A stretch of DNA of 64,000 nt from Mixophyes australis (Eukaryota; Chordata; Amphibia; Anura; Limnodynastidae), in contig JAVHZZ010000002.1 in NCBI GenBank assembly GCA_036250195.1, forward strand, positions 272,496,879-272,560,878. The letters run 5' to 3'. Positions 1 through 10,936 of this stretch are shown here, in pieces (within the stretch, counting starts at the first letter, position 1; every line of letters begins with the position of its first letter). Made by a program: the position numbers and the translations under genes. Below the pieces are notes generated by a model. It saw only the letters and a list, made by a program, of their open reading frames with translations. It made no database searches and was not told the origin of the DNA.

Positions 1-233
1 TTACCTCCTAATTGTCACGGGCACTAGGAGTCTTTGCCCAGGATATCACCAGATGATGGACTTACCAGAGTAGTATAGCTGGTACTATGGTTCTCTGGTA
101 GCAGGGTGACATCGGAACAGGAGAATCAGCAGATGGTGAGAGAATGCTCAAGGAAAGTCTATGACTAGCAGCAACTGGTAATGAGTAGATGTATGTACAC
201 GAGGAACCAGATGGACAAGTAAACGTGAGGAGA

Positions 234-520
234 GTCAGTGGTCTGCGTATAGCAAGTTGTACCACTGCTATAGTGAGAAGGAATGTCCAGAAGTAACGAG
301 GAGGTAATGGGAGTCAGCGGTCTGCGTATAGCAAGTTGTACCACTGTCTATAGTGAAGGAATGGATTCCAGGTGCAAGTAGGTAACGGGGAAGTCAGTGG
401 TCTGCGTATAGCAAGTTGTACCACTGCTTATGTGAGAGGATACTTGAAACTGGTGTCACAGGGAAACAGGAGTCAGTGGTCTGCGTCAGCAAGTTGTACC
501 ACTGCTATATATATGTGAGG
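234..520. repeat. Minisatellite inside solo LTR, ~75-80-bp units
   Basis: About four copies of a unit beginning GTCAGTGGTCTGCGTATAGC and containing AAGTTGTACCACTG, starting near 234, 309, 391 and 471. Spacing varies by a few bases. Confidence 0.5.
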
Positions 521-954
521 AGGGACACGAGGAGATGAATGTAATGCAGAGAATACACGGGGCACACCGAACTTGATCCCACGATGATATCCACAGTACA
601 ATAATAACTGACAAGCGCTGCTTGAAGTATACAAAGTCACTATAGCAATCCAGGTAATAGGAAACAAAGTCAATGGTAACAATAGCTGTAGTGGATAGTA
701 GACTCCGGAGATGAACACAACACAGTCCAGACGGATATGCAATACAAAAGCAAAGTCAATGGAAAGTATGCATACCGCGGTTCAGGAGAGCAGGCTGTCA
801 GAGAGATGTGCAGGGATACCTGAACGGCTGAAGGCCGGCAGGAGGAGAGACCACTGGAGGATGGAAGCGGTAATCAGGTTGGTGCAGCGCACGGCAGGTA
901 ATCCAGTATCAACGAAGCAATACTCAGGAAGCAGTAGTAAGTAAAACTGGAAAC

Positions 955-1375
955 ATGATGAACACGGGAGAGTTGAGGCTGTCTGGTATCCGGCAGTAGT
1001 AGCGGAGGCAGCGGAGAGAAGACACGCTGAACACGGGAGAGTAGAGGTGGTCTGGAATCCGGTAGTAGTAGCGAAGGCAGCGGAAAGGAGACACGCTGAA
1101 TACAGCAGAGTAGAGACGGTCTGGAATCCGGGAGCAGTAGCAGATAGGAATCAGTGGAGAGCTGACACGATGAACACAGGAGAGTTGAGGCGGACTGGAG
1201 TCCGGTGGTAGTAGCAGATAGGAATCAGCTGAGTGCAGGCACGATGAACACAGGAGAGTTGAGGCAGACTGGAGTCCGGTGGTAGTAGCAGATAGGAATC
1301 AGCTGAGTGCAGGCACGATGAACACAGGAGAGTTGAAGTGGTCTGGAAACCACAATAGCGGTAAACAGGAATCAG
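955..1375. repeat. Minisatellite inside solo LTR, ~60-75-bp units
   Basis: Five to six diverged copies of a unit containing GAACACRGGAGAGTTGAGG, TCTGGAATCCGG and GTAGTAGC. The best copies are near 1170, 1246 and 1318. It lies downstream of the TATA box in LTR orientation, so it would be part of the transcribed R/U5 half. Confidence 0.5.
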
Positions 1376-1629
1376 CTGGAGCTGAATACACGAGGAAACA
1401 CAGGAACACCTTCAGAGGCTCATGGGAATGAGACTCCAAGATCAGGCAACCAGGTAATGATCACAGGTGGTTTAAATAGGGAGGGTTGCCTGATCCTCCA
1501 ATCAATTAAAAGCAACAGGTACTGAAGGTTTAATAAGGGCTGCACATGCGCAGACCCTCAGGATGGCGGACGGCCACGGTTCCTGAACACAGGAGAAATG
1601 GCACTCACAGTCCGGTGAGTGACACTCAT

Positions 1630-4450
1630 CGCCCTTATGACTGTCCCATTGAGCTGTTACCAGGATCATCCATACCTTTTGGGCGACTTTATTCTCTATT
1701 CGAACCAGAGTTAAAATTCCTTCGGGAATTTCTGGATGAAAACTTAAACAAAGGCTTCATTCGCCATTCTACTTCTCCTGCTGGTGCCGCCTTATTCTTT
1801 GTTGAAAAGAAAGATTCTACCTTACGCCCATGTATCAATTATAGGGAACTCAATAAGATTACAGTCAAGAATCGTTATCCATTCCCCTTAATTCCTGAAT
1901 TGTTGGAGAGGCTACTGAAGGCAAAGATCTTTGCAAAGCTTGATTTGTGTGCGGCATACAATCTTGTTTGTATTCGACCCGGGGATGAGTGGAAAACCGC
2001 CTTCCGGACAAGATATGGACATTTTGAGTCTTTGGTCATGCCTTTTGGCCTATGTAATGCCCCTGCAACTTTTCAGCATTTCATCAGTGATGTCTTAAGA
2101 GACTTATTAGATCAATTTGTTGCCTATATGGACAACATTCTTATATTCTCTGATAATCTGGAGGAACATCGCAAACATGTCTGTACTGTATTCGAAAGAC
2201 TTTGGAGGAACCAATTGTATATCAAATTGGAAAAGTGTGAATTTGAACAAGCCAAGATTCAATTCTTAGGATACATAATTTCCCCTGATGGTCTGAGCAT
2301 GGATCCCAGTAAGATCGATGCAGTCATTAACTGGCCTGTACCTAAGAACGAAAAACAAGTACAACGATTTATTGGTTTTGCCAATTTTTACCGAAAATTC
2401 ATAAGAAACTTTTCTGGAATCGTTTCTCCTATTACGCAACTTACAAAGAAGGACGTTCCTTTTGAATGGTCACCTGAAGCTCAAGAAGCCTTTACCCAAC
2501 TTAAGACTCTTTTCACATCAGCGCCAATCCTGATACATCCAAATCCTGAATTACCCTTTATTGTCGAAGTTGATGCCTCTGATTCTGCAGTGGGAGCAAT
2601 TCTTTCTCAACGTGTCGGCGAGAAGATGTTGTTGCATCCTTGTTCTTATTTTTCTCGCCAGATGACATCCGCTGAGAAAAACTATGATATTGGGAACAAG
2701 GAATTACTGGCCATTAAGTGGGCTTTCTCAGAATGGAGACACCTTCTTGAAGGGTTCTATCCACCCTGTGACAGTCCTTACTGATCACAGAAATCTTGAA
2801 TTTTTACGCACAGCTAAACAATTGTCTCCTAGACAGGCCAGATGGACATTATTCTTCTCTCGCTTTAACTTCATAATTTCTTACCGACCCGGATCCAGAA
2901 ACGGCAAAGCAGATGTACTCTCAAGAATGTTCTCCGAGCCCCATCTAGAAGAAGATTCTGGAAAGACTATTCTACCTAAGCACAACTTCTTAGGGGCAAC
3001 TTTTCCTACGAATTTACTCTCTCTTTTGAAGAAAGGTTATGACTCTGATCCTTTCCTCAGAAGTCCTACTTCAGATGTTAATTTAACTTTTAATAATGGC
3101 TACTGGACTCAGCTTCATCGCCTTTATGTGCCCGAGTCAGTACGAATTGAAGTACTGAAATTAGTCCATGATTCCAAACCCGCTGGACATTTGGGAGTAT
3201 ACAGGACTCAAGAGTTGTTGACACGTTCCTTCTGGTGGCCAAAGTGTAAAAGCGATGTTAAAAAATATGTTTCATCGTGTCTGACATGCGCCCGAAACAA
3301 GACTCCTCGCTCCTCACCACTAGGTTTGCTACAACCTCTTCCCATTCCATCTCGTCCCTGGAGCTCTATCTAGATAGATTTCATAGTTGATCTACCTCCT
3401 TCGAAAGGGATGACAACAATTCTTGTGGTAGTGGACCGTCTAACTAAGATGGCTCATTTTATTCCTGCTAGAGGAGTACCCACTGCTGAACAGACTGCAG
3501 AGCTACTAATTCAGGAAATATTTAGGCTTCATGGCATCCCTGATGACATAGTCTCTGATCGTGGTGTTCAGTTCACTTCTAAGCTTTGGAAAAGTTTTTG
3601 CACCGCTTTGGGAATAAAAATGAATCTGTCCTGGGCTTTCCACCCACAGTCTAATGGACAGACTGAAAGGACTAATCAGACACTTGAACAATATTTGAGA
3701 TGTTTTATTAGTTACCTTCAAGATGATTGGATGAATTTTCTACCCACTGCTGAATTGTCTTACAATAACTCTGAACACAGTTCAATTTCCCAGACACCTT
3801 TCTTTGCCAACTTTGGACTCCATCCAACGTTTATTCCAAATCTCCCGTTTTCCACATCAATTCCAACGGTGACTGATAGAATCAGAACATTACAAGAAGT
3901 TCAAAAAAGGCTTATTGAAAATTTGAGAGAAGCCCAGGAACATTACAGACAAGCTGCCAACAGACACCGTAGAGCTGTACCCAATTTTCATGTTGGAGAC
4001 AAGCTCTGGCTATCCACTAAAAATCTTAAACAGCGGATACCCTCACCAAAATAGGGTCAAAAGTTTATTGGGCCATTCAAAATTCTATCACAAATTGGTC
4101 AAGTTTTTTCCGCTTAGATCTTCCTACTTCTATGAAAATACATACGGTATTTCATATTTCCCTGCTCAAACCCTTTCGAGACAACACCTTCCCTGGCCGG
4201 ATTTCAGCCCCACCACCACCAGTCATGGTGGAAGGAGAAGAAGAATTTATTGTTGAAGAGATCCTGGACTCCAGAATGCACAGAAATAAATTACAATATT
4301 TGGTAAAATGGAGGGGATATGGTCCAGAAGAAAATTCATGGGAGCCTGCAGAAAATGTCCATGCCTCTAGATGGACCGGACTGTTTCACCAGAGACATCC
4401 TGGTAAGCTAGCTCCTGAGACGTCCAGAGGACGTACTGGAAGGAGGGGAG
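1630..4450 (+). pseudogene. Element A pol: RT, RNase H, integrase, chromodomain
   Basis: Polyprotein of a Ty3/Gypsy chromovirus that would copy element RNA and integrate the cDNA. RT lies at about 1630-2300, with the palm motif MPFGLCNAP near 2040. RNase H is at about 2560-2930 (VEVDASDSAVGA), integrase zinc finger and core at about 3150-3900 (DRGVQFTS, NGQTERTN), and a chromodomain at 4236-4390 (EEILDSRM, LVKWRGYGPEENSWEP). The reading frame shifts near 2755, has an in-frame TAG at 3371-3373, another stop at 4052-4054, and shifts again before 4130. The RT active site reads Y-M-D-N (2125-2136) where the family has Y-x-D-D, so the second catalytic aspartate is lost. The last open frame runs about 55 bases into the LTR, which is probably an artefact. 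Family assignment is certain; function is lost. Confidence 0.5.
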
Positions 4451-4453
4451 TAC

Positions 4454-4890
4454 TGTCAGGATTCGAACCCAGGGCTTCTGCCACTGTGGACTGCTGCTCT
4501 GCTGACTGAGCTATTCTGGCTGCTGGACAGTTCCTTGTCTTTATTCAGTGTTCTAGATCAGTTCCAGTGATCTCCTGATCTTCCAGCATGCCTTAGCTCC
4601 ACCCCTTGACTTCCTATAAAAGCCTGGCAAGTTCCTGTCTCCAGTGCCTGATTATTGTGCTCTGTGCCTGTGATCTAGCTCCTGCTTCTGTTGCTGTTCC
4701 TGTCTACCTGCATATACTACACGTGTACCAACCTCGGCTTGCCCTCCACTATGCTTCTGCCTCAACCTTTGGACCGCTACGCCTCTCTGAGTACCGAACC
4801 CGGCTTGTTTGACCTTTCTTCCATCTCATCTCCTGTTAGCCAGCCTTCCTCCCTGCCACTGGGCTCCTTTCCAGTCTCCGGACTGTGACA
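4454..4890 (+). mobile_element. Element A 3' LTR
   Basis: 437 bp from TGTCAGGATTCGAACCC to GACTGTGACA. It begins just after a purine-rich tract and has a TATAAAA box at 4615-4621. The first ~65 bp are, on the minus strand, tRNA-like (see the separate entry). Confidence 0.5.
4457..4525 (-). repeat. tRNA-like sequence at the start of LTR A
   Basis: On the minus strand the LTR start contains an A-box-like stretch TAGCTCAGTCAGCAGAGC, with a good D-arm (GCTC/GAGC), followed about 30 nt later by the B-box-like GGTTCGAATCC. The 7-bp acceptor stem and a proper T-stem are not convincing, so this is a tRNA-derived relic or mimic and not a tRNA gene. Confidence 0.5.
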
Positions 4891-5212
4891 GGCAGAAACC
4901 TTAATGGATGTGTTACTTGCGCAATACAGACATGGTATGCCATCACATCCTGTGGTTAGCTGCAGATTCAGCACTATCATGGAGTGAGATTGCTGTCACT
5001 CACAAAATAGTGGAGTTGCTAAGCATCTTTGCCTTATCCACCACAATGCATAATTGTCTCAAGCTCTGGGATATGTTTCAATATGTGTCCTGGCTGCTAT
5101 GCCACGCTCTTCATTCCTTTACCCACATTGTTGGGACAAGGCCTAATGTCAGCCCGCTTTTGGACCATAGGCATTGTCACTAATTAGACCCACTGATCAA
5201 CGGGCTCCCTGC
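4891..5212. other. Unassigned spacer
   Basis: Between the LTR of element A and the LTR of element D. No repeat unit, coding motif or target duplication was recognised. The open frame at 4908-5183 has no features of a known family. Confidence 0.5.
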
Positions 5213-5822
5213 TGTCACTTACCGTTTCCCCGGTGGCTGTACTCCGGGACAGAGGCCGCGGCTCTGTTGACAGGGCGCCATCTTGCCAGAACTTTTCGCC
5301 GTTCATTCTTTCCAGTCAATCAGCTGGCTGCTTCTCCTATTTAACACACCTTTTGCCCTTGTATGTTGCCAGATCTTCATCTCTCATCTCTCATTCAGAC
5401 ATCCTGTAGCCTGGCTCCGGTTTGCATGACTGCCACCTGAGTCTCCATCATACTGGTCTGCAGACTATCACACCCTGTGTTTCTACTCCACTGTCTACAT
5501 GGTAATGCTCTGCAAACCATTGCAGACTTTGGCACTCAGTGCCTCATTTCTATTTCTATAGACAATGCTCTCCAGGCTATACTGTCATTCTGATCCTGCT
5601 TATCTGTGTTACACCCTTTTGCTATCTTTGGTTCTCCTCTTGGTCTCGCTCGTCACCTCCTAAGAGAACCGCGACCTGCAGGTTGGGAGCCGCGAAGTCC
5701 AAACACCCTTGTGGGCATCAGTGGCGTAAACCTCCCTCTCTGTTAGACTCCGCACCTCTTGGGGGGTAGTGCCAATTCACGCAGATTATACAGGCATTCT
5801 CCAGACCTTTGTGAACGTGACA
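5213..5822 (+). mobile_element. Element D 5' LTR (Gypsy)
   Basis: 610 bp from TGTCACTTACCG to GTGAACGTGACA, followed after 16 bases by the start of a Gypsy gag frame. The region near 5335 has CTATTTAACA as a possible TATA element. It resembles other Gypsy LTRs of the window in overall composition. The 3' partner was not found, which fits the decayed state of the rest of the element. Confidence 0.5.
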
Positions 5823-5838
5823 GTAAGATCTGGCTCAT

Positions 5839-6325
5839 ATGGATCCCAACCGAGAACCATCCATAAAATACATGCTGCAGCATCTGGTAGGCAGAGTTGA
5901 ACAGCAAGATGCCACTCAGGTTCAACTCCTCCAGTGCCTACAAGCCTTAATTGCCCATGTGGATACCCTGCAAGCCACTCTTCCCTCAGCTCCACAAGCT
6001 GATGCCCCAGCTCCGGTAGCTCCAGTGGTGGCAGCTGCCTCTTTTACCCCAAGATTGCCTTCTCCAGAATAATTTGATCTGAAGTTTTGTCGAGGGTTTC
6101 TCAATCAGTGCTCGATCCAGTTTGAGCTACTCCCGCAAAATTTTCCCATGGACTGCGCAAAAGTGGCCTACATAATCTCGCTGCTTTCCAGATAGGCATT
6201 GGCTTTGCGTCCCCACTCTGGGAAAAGGATGACCCCCATCCTCCAAGATAGCAAAGCCTTCATTTTTTGCCTTCCGGAAAATCTTTGAGCCAGGCCGAGT
6301 TTCATCAGCGGCCTCAAGCATCCTC
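5839..6325 (+). pseudogene. Element D gag, N-terminal part
   Basis: The start MDPNREPSIKYML fits the gag of Gypsy elements that begin shortly after the LTR. The first 77 codons are open (5839-6072), then a stop follows. The same frame continues with residues typical of the gag core (FLNQCSIQFELLP, then VAYIISLLS). More frame breaks follow before the sequence changes to Penelope-like DNA near 6330. The C-terminal half of this gag seems to resume at 38057, more than 31 kb away. Confidence 0.5.
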
Positions 6326-6329
6326 AGAC

Positions 6330-7438
6330 CAAGAGGAGGCCAGGGCATTAAAGGAAATCGAAAGTTGGGATGACATCATTGTGAAACCATACAATAAAGG
6401 CGGGAATGTGATATGTAGCCCCATGAAAGATACCTACAAGAAGTTTATCATCAGCTTGACAATGATGATTGTTACAAACGACTCATTTTCAACCCAACAG
6501 CTAATTATCAATTACAATAATGCCCTTATACAGGAGGCCTTATCTATGGGTGTCATATCATGATCAGACTTTGACTCTTTACAGATTAACAGTCCAAGAA
6601 TAGCAACATTCTACATTTTATAAAACGTGCATAAGGATGAAAACAACCCACCAGGGAGACTCATAATCTCTGGTATGGGTCGTCTCACTGAAAATGCAAG
6701 TAAATTTGTAGACAGACATCTTCGCCATTACGTTACCAGTCTTGACTCATACATTAGGGATACATCAGATGTATGGACCAAAGAATACAAGGACCGTTAT
6801 TTGAAAATGTAGAAAATAAGGGTTTTTTAATTTGTAATTCCCCAAATGTGATTTACTATTTGACTTGCACTTGCAAGTTACTTTACGTTGGCATGATTAG
6901 CAGGTCAATGAAGAAGAGATTTTTGGAACATGTGGGTAACATTAGAAGAGCTAAAAGAGACGATAATTTTAAACCACTGACTTCTGTGGCAAAGCATTTT
7001 ATGAGATGTCACATCTCAAACCCAATTTTGTTGGAGGCTTTTGCTATGGAACAAATTAAAATGGGCATGAGAGGGGGGATTTAAATGAAGAACTTTTTAA
7101 GAGGGGATCCTAGGGGATTTTCCTCATGGAAAGTTTATCTCCGCATAGTCTTAATGACTACAATAACTTTAGGGTTTTTCAGACCACCTAATTGGGTTAA
7201 TGTAACAATAATTTAACAACTTTATTAATTGTATAATTTAACAACTTTACCAATATAGGTGGTCAATACCCTACAAGGGAATCCAGTATGTTTTGATACT
7301 ATCCATACCCAGTATATATTTTATTTGCACCGTATCAATTTTTAGGGAACAACACTTTTAGGAATTTCATTATAAATATATTTTTTTCACACTAATCTAT
7401 GCTTATAATAATAAAACACTGAATGGCAGGCTATATAC
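6330..7438 (+). pseudogene. Penelope-like element fragment (RT + GIY-YIG)
   Basis: A remnant of a Penelope-like retroelement. The frame at 6345-6560 has the RT N-terminal signature VKPYNKGGNV. After a stop, 6630-6812 carries HKDENNPPGRLIISG and LTENASKFVDRHL, matching the Penelope RT finger region. The polymerase palm is missing. Then 6815-7084 gives a GIY-YIG endonuclease: VIYYLTC, LYVGMISRSMKKR and EHVGNIRR. Penelope elements normally keep a complete RT of several hundred residues before this nuclease, so the copy is 5'-truncated and internally deleted. The AT-rich DNA from 7085 to 7438 is probably its 3' tail. It lies at the split in element D gag. Confidence 0.5.
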
Positions 7439-8137
7439 TGTTACGAGCCGCGACACTATGCCGCATCCTGGCGTGAGGTAGCAGCCGAGCACGTGCATTA
7501 GTTTCAATGCACTATTATATTTGTGGAGGTTGTAGGGACATCCTCCTACTCCAGGGTTAGCTCTTGCATGATTTTATTTGTCATTCATACATGTTCCTCG
7601 TTGTGATATGACCTATGCTAGTTCCCAGCTAGTAATTAATCAGCAGCCTCCTGAGGCTGATTATCAGCCCTGTCCTCCTCCTTTCTGATTTGCCCATCAT
7701 AGTATTTAAGGCAGTGAGGACTGGGCCTCACTGCCGGTTATAGTTCCTGTTTCAGTGCTCTAGTCTGCTCTCTGTACCTGCTTACCTTTGTTCCTGTTTA
7801 TTGTTGCTGACCCTTGCCTGGATATCTGACTACGTTTGACTGCCTGTGCCCCTTGATCTAATGCCAGTACTCTTACAATGCTGTTTTGCCTGTGACCTCT
7901 GACCTCGGCTTGTTTACTGGATACGCTGTCTGCTGTCGGCCCTCGACTCTTGCTGTGAATTTCACTCTGCTGTTTGCTCCTATACTCTATCGCTCGGTTC
8001 TCCCCAGTCAGTGCACATCTCACGACCCTCTGTTTGTCTGCGGCCAAGTCTGTCCCCACCACTAGGGGCTTCAGTGAATACCAGACTTTCAGAGCAGACT
8101 CCGGGTTTTGATGCACTGGCTGGAGGGGTTCCTAACA
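7439..8137 (+). mobile_element. Element B 5' LTR
   Basis: 699 bp from TGTTACGAGCCGCG to GGTTCCTAACA. The first ~255 bp match 37804-38058. GTATTTAAGGCAG near 7702 is a likely TATA element. Confidence 0.5.
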
Positions 8138-8194
8138 TTATAACCGGCCCAAATTTATACACTATAGCGAGTGAATTGTTTTGCATTCGGTCCT

Positions 8195-8570
8195 ATGGAA
8201 CCAAGTCCGGCGCAAGTTTTGGCAGGGCAAATCCAGACCTTGTCCCAAATGGTCCAGGAGTTGTCTCAGCGGCAGACTGCCCAGGAACAGGCGTCAAAAG
8301 CTTCACAAGCCACTCAACCTTCTGTGGTGGAGCCAAAGATGAATTTACCAAATGGTTTTTCAGGAGACCGCAGACTCTTCCGCAACTTCCGTAAAAGCTG
8401 CAAGCTTTATTTCAAATTGAGACCACTCTCGTCCGGATCACCACAACAAAGAGTGGGGATAGTGATTTTCCTGTTACAAGGGGATCCAAAATCTTGGGCT
8501 TTCAGCTTGGATCCCAATAGTCCCCAATTACAATCTGTGGACGCATTCTTTTCTGCTCTTGGTTTGATTT
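8195..8570 (+). pseudogene. Element B gag, N-terminal part
   Basis: Begins MEPSPAQVLAGQIQTL, a coiled-coil-like N-terminus, followed by the gag core (FSGDRRLFRNFRKSCKLYF, QRVGIVIFLLQGDPKSWAF). The reading is open from 8195 until the insertion of element C at 8571 and continues at 34445. The first in-track start at 8171 adds eight residues, but MEPSPAQ fits the family better. The protein would package element RNA. Confidence 0.5.
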
Positions 8571-8744
8571 TGTTATGTACTTGCCCTTAGTTTTGCCCTC
8601 ATTCAAGACGGCCGTGATTGCCTCATGAAGTATTCCATCTTGGATCCCATTTCCTATTTGGGCCTAGAAAAGGCACTTCCTGTTACGAAGCCTTTGCACG
8701 AGTATTGTGTTTGTATCTGAACCAGATGCTTCCACAGAACCTTG
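8571..8744 (+). mobile_element. Element C first LTR, truncated
   Basis: Matches the first ~174 bp of the full LTR at 9101 with a few differences, then jumps directly into the integrase C-terminal region. Confidence 0.5.
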
Positions 8745-9087
8745 TTCTGTGGCTTTTCGATTGGATCTTCCTGATTCCATGAAGGTATATCCTGTTTTTC
8801 ATGTATCTTTACTAAAACCTTCAGTTAAGAATCCATTTCCTGGTCGCTCTTTGCCTCCTCCTGAGCCAATTCAAGTTGATGCGCATGAGGAATTTATAGT
8901 CGAAAAGATCCTGGACTCTCGTATGTTTCGAAACCAATTACAGTATCTGCTACGTTGGCAGGGATATGGGCCAGAAGATGACTCTTGGCAATCTGCAAAG
9001 GATGTTCATGCCCCACTTTTGGTAAAAGTATTTCATCGACAGCATCCTGGAAAGCCTGGTCCTAAGTCGTCCAGAGGACGTTGTTGA
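8745..9087 (+). pseudogene. Element C chromodomain fragment, upstream copy
   Basis: Open frame with SVAFRLDLPDSMKVYPVFHV, the end of the integrase, then a chromodomain (EEFIVEKILDSRM, YLLRWQGYGPEDDSW) and the tail SSRGRC before a stop. It is nearly identical to 33742-34078 and is followed by the same polypurine tract GAGAAGGGGGCATCC and LTR. It is a deleted second copy of the same element, with everything from the LTR middle to the integrase tail removed. Confidence 0.5.
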
Positions 9088-9100
9088 GAAGGGGGCATCC

Positions 9101-9448
9101 TGTTATGTACTTGCCCTTAGTTTTGCCCTCATTCAAGATGGCCGTGATTGCCTCATGAAGTATCCCATTTTGGATCCCATTTCCTGTTTGGGCCTAGAAA
9201 AGGCACTTCCTGTTACGAAGCCTTTGCACGAGTATTGTGTTTGTATCTGAACCAGATGCTTCCACAGAACCTTGCCTCCTTGTGATTTGGACTACAAGTA
9301 CTTGATACTTCCACCAGACCTTTATACTCTTGTGACTTTGGACTTTATTTGTTGGACACTGGAGATTTATTTATATACCAAAATAAATCCTGCTGAATTC
9401 AGAAATACCTGGCTTTTGGGTTCCGTTTGTGATACCAGAAGTGTGACA
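9101..9448 (+). mobile_element. Element C full LTR (5' LTR of the main copy)
   Basis: 348 bp, TGTTATGTACTTGCCC to GAAGTGTGACA, same length as 34092-34439. It includes TTTATATACC and AAATAAA near 9375-9388. Gag starts 17 bp after it. Confidence 0.5.
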
Positions 9449-9465
9449 GGATACTCGTGCCCAAA

Positions 9466-10925
9466 ATGACGGAGCCCGCCGGGTCAGAACCATCTGCTTT
9501 ACAGCGACTTTCAGATCTGAGTTTCCACATGCATTCTGCTTCAAGACAACTACAGGAATTTCATGCAAAATTTCAAGAACTGGAGACCCAGTGTACAAAT
9601 AATTTTCAACTGCAAAATCAACACGTAACTGAGTTGCAAATAAATGTTCATGAACTCAAAGATCAAATAGCGCTACAAAATGGAGTTATTACAGAACTAC
9701 AGGTGCGGCTTCAAGAAGTTAATGCTGTAGCACCTTCAGCTGCAGTACATCAGCCCACACTCCCACTACCTCCGGCTCGATTCTTAGGTGATCGTAAAAA
9801 ATACAGAGGTTTTATTAATCAATGTAATATGCATTTTGATTTACATCCTACTTATTTTTTGACTGATGTACAGAAAGTACGTTGTATTCTTTTATTGTTG
9901 AAAGATGATGCCTTGGCATGGGCTTCTCCTTTGATAGAAGCAAAAAGTCCCATATTACAAGATCTTTCTAATTTTATGGATGCAATGAACCAGATATTTG
10001 ATGATCCAAATCGAAGTGCTACTGCTGAGTCAGTTTTATTAAAAAAGCCTTTGTTAAACATTGTATTCGTATTGATGCTCGTCAAATGGAGAGGAAACAA
10101 GATAGATGGGGTTCCATGTGGACTCGTCCTAATTATCCAGAACCAGCAATATCAAATTACTCTGGAACTCCTGCAACACAACAAATTGAGGAGTCTGAGG
10201 CAATGTAAATAGATACCATTCGCAAACAGATTTCTATTGAAAGAAGAGATCAACGACGACAAGAAAATCTCTGTTTGAATTGTGGTAAATCTGGACATTA
10301 TGTTTCTAATTGTTCTCAACGACCTCGCAAGACAGTTGCTACATTGATGGAACCTAAAGACTCTGACCAGGAATCTATTATTTCATGCTGCTCACATCAA
10401 CTGAATGCTATTATTCCTCAAATCTCTTCACTGTCTACATTTGAGAGAGAGAACAGAAGAATAAAGAATCATTTTTCAATACCAATACAACTTGAGATAA
10501 ACTCTCAACTTATTTCAACCATGGCAATGCTGGATTCAGGAGCCAATGGTAATTTCATGGATATAGATTTTGCTAAACAAAACCATATAGTATTTCAAGA
10601 AAGAAAGACCCCTGTATTGATGGAGACAGTTGATGGGTCCCCTCTGAATTCTGGTCCCATCACACATGAGACAGAACCTATGTCCCTGATGATAGAACCC
10701 AATCATAAGGAGGAATTCACTTTTTTTCTCATCTCTTCTCCAAATTTTCCCATAATTTTGGGTCTCCCTTGGTTCACTAACAATAACCCAGCCATTAACT
10801 GGGAGTCTCAAACCCTAACGTTTCAAGATCCTATCAGTGTGGTCCCGCTTGCACAAGAAGAGAATCAGATCTCGGTGTCCCCCTCTTCTGTGGAGGCCTG
10901 TTCAATATCAGTATTTTGCAGAAAT
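9466..10925 (+). pseudogene. Element C gag and protease
   Basis: Gag starts MTEPAGSEPSAL just after the LTR. Residues 15-80 form a coiled coil and 100-190 the capsid-like core (FLGDRKKYRGFINQCNMHF). The frame breaks near 10060. A CCHC zinc knuckle follows in another frame at 10271-10312 (C-x2-C-x4-H-x4-C). The same frame carries an aspartic protease with active site LDSGANGNF near 10530 and ILGLPWF near 10760. It ends at a stop by 10929. Family assignment is firm. The protein could not be made as one piece. Confidence 0.5.
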
Positions 10926-10936
10926 CTGTAACAAAC

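Larger units (their letters stand above)
13..1624 (-). mobile_element. Solo LTR (Gypsy-type) inserted in element A pol
   Basis: Read on the minus strand this block starts TGTCACTCACCGG (at 1624) and ends GCCCGTGACA (at 13), the TG...CA form of an LTR, with a TATTTAAA box at 1471-1478. It is flanked by CTAAT (8-12) and CTCAT (1625-1629), a 5-bp target duplication with one change. Removing it joins positions 1-12 to 1630 onward and gives the residues L-P-P-H-R-P-Y-D, the same as the equivalent part of Gypsy element C near 10950. This supports both boundaries. No internal region accompanies it, so it is a solo LTR. At 1.6 kb it is long because of internal repeats. Confidence 0.5.
1..4890 (+). 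mobile_element. Gypsy element A (chromovirus), 3' part
   Basis: A Ty3/Gypsy retrotransposon of the chromodomain type. The window opens just upstream of its reverse transcriptase. After the solo LTR, the order is RT, RNase H, integrase, chromodomain and 3' LTR. Gag and protease lie outside the window. The polypurine tract GGAAGGAGGGGAG directly precedes the LTR. Several frame breaks show that it is inactive. Confidence 0.5.

Noticed and set aside
4132..4509. Chromodomain frame running into the LTR as if the protein extended
   Set aside because: The polypurine tract and the LTR start lie inside it; the added residues come from LTR sequence.
4457..4525. A functional tRNA gene
   Set aside because: No acceptor stem and a poor T-stem; only the box motifs are conserved.
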